Positions 61,085 to 64,000 of a stretch of 64,000 nucleotides of DNA are shown here, piece by piece. How positions within the stretch are numbered: the stretch's first letter is position 1; the number at the start of each line of letters is the position of its first letter. The notes under the pieces are model-generated. The model was not told the origin of the DNA. It worked only from the letters and a program-made list of their open reading frames with translations, and searched no databases. The stretch is from contig OZ007004.1 in assembly GCA_963931105.1 (NCBI GenBank), forward strand, positions 1,860,001-1,924,000. The letters run 5' to 3'. Origin of the DNA: UMGS1590 sp900552455 (GTDB lineage: Bacteria; Bacillota; Peptococcia; Peptococcales; Peptococcaceae). A program made the translations under genes and the position numbers.

Positions 61085-61137
61085 CGCCGCCAGCGAAGGA
61101 AAACCTTTCGCTGGCGGCGTTGTGTTTTTGTGGAACT
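61085..61137. terminator. Terminator of dapB-asd, shared with the convergent HD gene
   Basis: A 15-bp stem with one bulge (61085-61099 with 61104-61119), AAAA loop, then TTGTGTTTTT. The opposite gene ends four bases on. Confidence 0.9.
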
Positions 61138-61140
61138 ATT

Positions 61141-61584
61141 TTACGCGTCCTCGCCGTCCAGAATGGCGAGGGCTTTTTGATATTTCTGGCGCAGACGGGC
61201 GCGGGTGACGTCGTCGGTGGGGCTGAGGGCGAGTCGGGACTGGTCGCTGTTGTGCAGAAGATCGGCGCGCTTGACGGTGGCGGCGATGGGATTGTCACGC
61301 AGGGCGCGCACGTAATCGAGATAATTTGTGCCTGACGTGTGGGTGAGCAGGCTCAGGGCATCGATCACAGCTGGCGGAAAATCGCGCGCGAGGTCGTCCA
61401 GGGTGAGATCTGTGTCTTCCACAGCGTCGTGGAGCAAGGCGACAATGGTCGTGAGCTCGTCGGGCATCTGTTCAGCGAGATGGATGGGGTGGAAGATGTA
61501 GGGGACGCCACCTTTGTCGAGCTGGCCGTGATGGGCGTCATAGGCGAGAAGCATGGCTTTCTGAGTGAGTGGGGTGTAGATCAT
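61141..61584 (-). CDS. Small HD-domain phosphohydrolase (RelA/SpoT hydrolase-like)
   Basis: A 147-residue HD protein resembling the hydrolase domain of RelA/SpoT and small alarmone hydrolases. Motifs are AYDAHHGQLDKGGVPYIFHPIHLAEQM, LLHDAVEDTDLTLDDL and KRADLLHNSDQSRL, giving the H...HD...D metal ligands and the ED pair. No synthetase domain is attached. It may degrade (p)ppGpp or another nucleotide. The start at 61584 follows GAGGAGG; the longer frame upstream has no ribosome binding site. The promoter on the minus strand is at 61621-61649. Confidence 0.82.
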   Translation of the reverse strand: MIYTPLTQKAMLLAYDAHHGQLDKGGVPYIFHPIHLAEQMPDELTTIVALLHDAVEDTDLTLDDLARDFPPAVIDALSLLTHTSGTNYLDYVRALRDNPIAATVKRADLLHNSDQSRLALSPTDDVTRARLRQKYQKALAILDGEDA

Positions 61585-61620
61585 GATGGACCTCCTCGTG
61601 GGTTGATGATTGATAATATT

Positions 61621-61649
61621 ATTATAAACGGACGAAAAGTGGTGTTCAA
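61621..61649 (-). promoter_or_regulatory. Promoter of the small HD hydrolase gene
   Basis: Minus strand: TTGAAC (61649-61644), a 17-base spacer and TATAAT (61626-61621). Confidence 0.7.
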
Positions 61650-61673
61650 GAATTTGTAAAGCTGGTATTAAAA

Positions 61674-61757
61674 CGGACAATGGTGAGAAATCGTTGTATA
61701 ATCGATACAATCTTGTTGGATTTTTCTGACATTTAGTGCCGCTTTAGGGCGTATAAT
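61674..61757 (+). promoter_or_regulatory. Possible tandem promoters of the KamA-like gene
   Basis: Two perfect TATAAT boxes (61697-61702 and 61752-61757). The first has CGGACA at 17-base spacing; the second has only a badly spaced CTGACA. Confidence 0.5.
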
Positions 61758-61801
61758 AAGAAGTGGCCTATTACAATTATGACAAGGAAAGGAGAACGGC
61801 T

Positions 61802-62878
61802 ATGGGAAAGATTTTGACAACAGTAGATGAGATTCAGGGCAGATTGGGAATGACGCAGGAGGAAGCTGCGAAGCTATCGGCGATTGTGGAAACCTATCCT
61901 ATGGCGGTTCCTGAGTACTATCTGTCGCTGATCGATGAGAATGATCCGAACGATCCGATCCGTCGCATGTGCATTCCGAGCGAGGATGAAATGGACGGAG
62001 ATGGTGTCTATGATACGAGCGGAGAATCGGACAACACGGTGGCGGTCGGCCTGCAGCACAAATATCCACAGACAGTGCTGATCCTTTCGACGAACCACTG
62101 TGCGATGTATTGTCGCCACTGCTTCCGCAAGCGGATGGTCGGCGCAACAGAGGCGGAGATCAACAAAAATTTTCTGGAGACGGTGGATTACATCAGCGCG
62201 CATCCGGAAGTGAACAACGTGCTGATCACAGGCGGCGATGCGCTGATGCTCTCACACGAGATGCTGGGGCGCTATCTGGCGGCGCTGACGATGATGGAGC
62301 AGCTGGATTTTATCCGCATTGGCTCGCGGCTGCCGGTGGTTTTTCCGGAGAAGCTCACCAGCGATGAAAAATTGCAGGAAATTCTCGCGAGCGCGGCGAA
62401 AAAGAAGCAGCTGTTTCTGATCACGCAGTTCAACCATCCGCGCGAGGTGACGCCGGAAGCGGCAGAATGCGTGCGGAAGTTTCGCGAGATGGGGATTGTC
62501 GTGCGCAATCAGACCGTGCTTTTGAAGGGCGTGAACGACGATTCGCAGGTACTCGGCACGCTGTTGCGAAAGCTGACGGCGATCGGCGCGCTGCCCTATT
62601 ATGTGTTCCAGTGTCGGCCGGTGCGCGGTGTGAAGGCGTGCTTTCAGGTGCCGTTGGTTGATGGAGCGCGTATTGTTGACGCGGCGAAAGCGATGCAGAA
62701 CGGTCAGGGCAAGGCATTTCGCTACTGTATGTCGACGCCGAAGGGAAAGGTGGAGATTCTCGGTCAATTGGACGACGGACGCATGCTGTTCAAATTCCAT
62801 CAGGCAAAGGATGCTGCCAACAATGCACGCATCTTTGCACGCTCGCTGGAAGCAGGAGAATGTTGGATCGAACCATAA
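61802..62878 (+). CDS. KamA-family radical SAM enzyme (lysine 2,3-aminomutase-like)
   Basis: A 358-residue radical SAM protein. The CxxxCxxC cluster motif is CAMYCRHCFRKRMVG (about residues 100-107). ITGGDALML binds SAM, and the region IGSRLPVVFPEKLT followed by QFNHPREVTPEA matches lysine 2,3-aminomutases. It lacks the longer C-terminal region of clostridial KamA (about 416 residues), so it may be a relative acting on another amino acid or on a peptide. The start at 61802 follows AAAGGAGA. It sits in the lysine-related part of the window but is not behind the riboswitch. A terminator follows. Confidence 0.85.
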   Translation: MGKILTTVDEIQGRLGMTQEEAAKLSAIVETYPMAVPEYYLSLIDENDPNDPIRRMCIPSEDEMDGDGVYDTSGESDNTVAVGLQHKYPQTVLILSTNHCAMYCRHCFRKRMVGATEAEINKNFLETVDYISAHPEVNNVLITGGDALMLSHEMLGRYLAALTMMEQLDFIRIGSRLPVVFPEKLTSDEKLQEILASAAKKKQLFLITQFNHPREVTPEAAECVRKFREMGIVVRNQTVLLKGVNDDSQVLGTLLRKLTAIGALPYYVFQCRPVRGVKACFQVPLVDGARIVDAAKAMQNGQGKAFRYCMSTPKGKVEILGQLDDGRMLFKFHQAKDAANNARIFARSLEAGECWIEP

Positions 62879-62884
62879 ACAAAG

Positions 62885-62918
62885 AACGGACGAATCTCTT
62901 CGGAGGTTCGTCCGTTTC
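62885..62918 (+). terminator. Terminator of the KamA-like gene
   Basis: A 14-bp stem (outer AACGGACGAA / TTCGTCCGTT) with TTCG tetraloop, followed by TC. Confidence 0.9.
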
Positions 62919-62953
62919 ATTATAATAATATAGGAAGGAAGAGGGAAGCGCAT

Positions 62954-62984
62954 AAAAAAATCCGGTTCAGAAATCTGAACCGGA
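62954..62984 (-). terminator. Terminator of the tRNA operon (minus strand)
   Basis: A perfect 10-bp stem (62961-62970 with 62975-62984), and on the minus strand a T-run after it. It lies just behind the tRNA-Lys gene. Confidence 0.9.
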
Positions 62985-62988
62985 AAGC

Positions 62989-63061
62989 TGCGCCATGAAG
63001 GACTCGAACCTTCGACACCCTGATTAAAAGTCAGGTGCTCTACCACCTGAGCTAATGGCGC
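62989..63061 (-). tRNA. tRNA-Lys (anticodon TTT)
   Basis: A 73-base cloverleaf with acceptor GCGCCAT/ATGGCGC and anticodon stem CCTGA/TCAGG around CTTTTAA. CCA is not encoded. Confidence 0.95.
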
Positions 63062-63064
63062 ATA

Positions 63065-63136
63065 CTGGGGTAGCAGGATTCGAACCTACGAATGACGGAG
63101 TCAAAGTCCGTTGCCTTACCGCTTGGCTATACCCCA
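63065..63136 (-). tRNA. tRNA-Gln (anticodon TTG)
   Basis: A 72-base cloverleaf with acceptor TGGGGTA/TACCCCA and anticodon loop CTTTGAC between ACGGA and TCCGT. Confidence 0.95.
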
Positions 63137-63152
63137 AAATCTCATTTTAGAA

Positions 63153-63228
63153 GGGTGGGTGATGGGAATCGAACCCACGAAATGCCGGAGCCACAATCCG
63201 GTGCGTTAACCACTTCGCCACACCCACC
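63153..63228 (-). tRNA. tRNA-His (anticodon GTG)
   Basis: A 76-base cloverleaf with acceptor GGTGGGT/ACCCACC, anticodon loop TTGTGGC and discriminator C. The usual extra 5' G is not encoded at the adjoining base, which reads T on this strand. Confidence 0.93.
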
Positions 63229-63241
63229 ATATTTAATTAAA

Positions 63242-63315
63242 CGTGCCTGGAGGGATTCGAACCCCCGACCCTCGGATTAGAAGTCCGATGCTCTATCCAA
63301 CTGAGCTACAGGCAC
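63242..63315 (-). tRNA. tRNA-Arg (anticodon TCT)
   Basis: A 74-base cloverleaf with acceptor GTGCCTG/CAGGCAC and anticodon loop CTTCTAA between TCGGA and TCCGA. Confidence 0.95.
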
Positions 63316-63317
63316 AC

Positions 63318-63388
63318 AGCGGGTGATGGGAATCGAACCCACGTAGCTGGCTTGGAAGGCCAGAACTCTACCATTGAGTTACACCCGC
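63318..63388 (-). tRNA. tRNA-Gly (anticodon TCC)
   Basis: A 71-base cloverleaf with acceptor GCGGGTG/CACCCGC and anticodon loop CTTCCAA between CTGGC and GCCAG. Confidence 0.95.
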
Positions 63389-63409
63389 AAAATCTCTAAA
63401 CAAAAATTA

Positions 63410-63483
63410 TCGGGGCGGAGGGATTCGAACCCCCGACCCCATGGTCCCAAACCACGTGCGCTACCAAACTGCGCTACGCCCCG
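63410..63483 (-). tRNA. tRNA-Pro (anticodon TGG), copy 1
   Basis: A 74-base cloverleaf with acceptor CGGGGCG/CGCCCCG and anticodon loop TTTGGGA. Identical to copy 2. Confidence 0.95.
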
Positions 63484-63495
63484 ACAACGAATAGA

Positions 63496-63524
63496 ATAAT
63501 AACACGCCGTAAAGGCTTTGTCAA
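63496..63524 (-). promoter_or_regulatory. Promoter between the two tRNA-Pro genes
   Basis: Minus strand: TTGACA (63524-63519), a 17-base spacer and TATTAT (63501-63496). It drives tRNA-Pro copy 1 and the five tRNAs behind it. Confidence 0.85.
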
Positions 63525-63583
63525 GAATTTTTTTGAGATGTGACTCAAGTTTTCACTCAGTCCCGATAAAGTAGAAATGTTAA

Positions 63584-63657
63584 TCGGGGCGGAGGGATTC
63601 GAACCCCCGACCCCATGGTCCCAAACCACGTGCGCTACCAAACTGCGCTACGCCCCG
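63584..63657 (-). tRNA. tRNA-Pro (anticodon TGG), copy 2
   Basis: The same 74-base sequence as 63410-63483. Confidence 0.95.
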
Positions 63658-63669
63658 ACAACATATCGA

Positions 63670-63699
63670 ATTTTACACCAAGCGGATTGCGCTTGTCAA
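63670..63699 (-). promoter_or_regulatory. Promoter upstream of tRNA-Pro copy 2
   Basis: Minus strand: TTGACA (63699-63694), an 18-base spacer and TAAAAT (63675-63670). Confidence 0.8.
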
Positions 63700-63739
63700 C
63701 ACTTATTTTAATTATTTTTTAGAAATTCGCTACATGATC

Positions 63740-64000
63740 TTAATCGATGGTGCGTCGGCGCAGGCTCTGCATGCGGTGATCGATCTCATTGATGAGGTCG
63801 GCGCAGCTTTTGAGCTCGGCGGAGACGCTTTCCGGATCGGCGATCTTTTTCTTATATTTGATCTTGTGCTCAAGAGTGGCCCAAAATTCCATGGCGATGG
63901 TGCGGAACTGGATCTCAACAGGAATGTCTTTGCGTCCCTGGGAAAGATAGATCGGGATGGAGACGATGAGATGCAGACTACGGTAGCCGTTCTCCTTAGG
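63740..64000 (-). CDS. RelQ-type small alarmone synthetase, C-terminal part (cut by window edge)
   Basis: The last 86 codons of a minus-strand gene that continues past the window end. The visible protein starts PKENGYRSLHLIVSIPIYLS and continues VEIQFRTIAMEFWATLEHKIKYKK, which are core RelA/SpoT synthetase motifs; NGYRSLH and the VE(I/V)Q(F/I)RT strand are nucleotide-binding. The ending LINEIDHRMQSLRRRTID fits the C-terminal helices of RelQ/YjbM-like GTP pyrophosphokinases, which lack the hydrolase domain. Such enzymes make (p)ppGpp from GTP/GDP and ATP. The stop is TAA at 63740-63742. The synthetase assignment is firm; the subfamily is likely but needs the missing N-terminus. Confidence 0.85.
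   Translation of the reverse strand, partial: PKENGYRSLHLIVSIPIYLSQGRKDIPVEIQFRTIAMEFWATLEHKIKYKKKIADPESVSAELKSCADLINEIDHRMQSLRRRTID

Overview
The window is about 64 kb of a fairly GC-rich Bacillota (Firmicutes) chromosome. The evidence is strong AGGAGG-type ribosome binding sites, TTGACA/TATAAT promoters, RNase Y, PyrK/PyrD type 1B, a lysine riboswitch and secreted proteins anchored by C-terminal triple SLH domains. The SLH proteins with Ig-like domains, and the LuxR and ECF-sigma/PrsW genes beside them, look Clostridia-like, but the sequence alone does not fix the family.

Layout. (1) 1-10.7 kb is housekeeping: the end of a DUF445-like membrane protein, sbcD-sbcC, an RluA-type pseudouridine synthase, cca, an RluB-type pseudouridine synthase, and a glycolate/lactate-type FAD oxidase with its iron-sulfur partner. 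(2) 10.7-15.3 kb is accessory: a group II intron inserted just behind a perfect terminator-like hairpin, a tyrosine recombinase, and a frameshifted gene of six zinc-ribbon repeats. (3) 15.3-24.5 kb holds a 2218-residue mosaic SLH surface protein, a DUF4143-type ATPase and an orphan gene. (4) 24.5-42.2 kb is core again. It has ahcY-dinG on the minus strand, divergent from pyrB-pyrC-pyrK-pyrD-pyrF-pyrE, then hflX, a PLP enzyme, DUF456, ddl, recA-recX and rny. The ahcY leader carries a foldback repeat, and a separately terminated structured RNA precedes rny. (5) 42.2-56.9 kb is a cell-envelope and stress island. It holds a GNAT toxin-like pair between duplicated terminators, a LuxR-type regulator with two HTH domains, an SLH lipase/esterase, an ECF sigma/small membrane protein/PrsW operon, two large SLH proteins with a duplicated C-terminus, and a MazEF module with a palindromic operator. 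(6) 56.9-64 kb has a sirtuin, trmL, an alpha/beta hydrolase, a lysine riboswitch controlling dapB-asd, a small HD hydrolase, a KamA-type radical SAM enzyme, seven tRNA genes including two tRNA-Pro, and the end of a RelQ-type (p)ppGpp synthetase.

How the parts connect. The pyr operon encodes UMP synthesis after carbamoyl phosphate. dapB-asd supply diaminopimelate and lysine and are switched off by lysine at the RNA level. The sigma/PrsW operon sits among SLH proteins, and a close relative of its small two-pass membrane protein lies just ahead of one of them. This suggests regulated intramembrane proteolysis controlling envelope proteins, which is inferred from gene order and not demonstrated. 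No CRISPR array, rRNA gene or prophage structural gene was seen.
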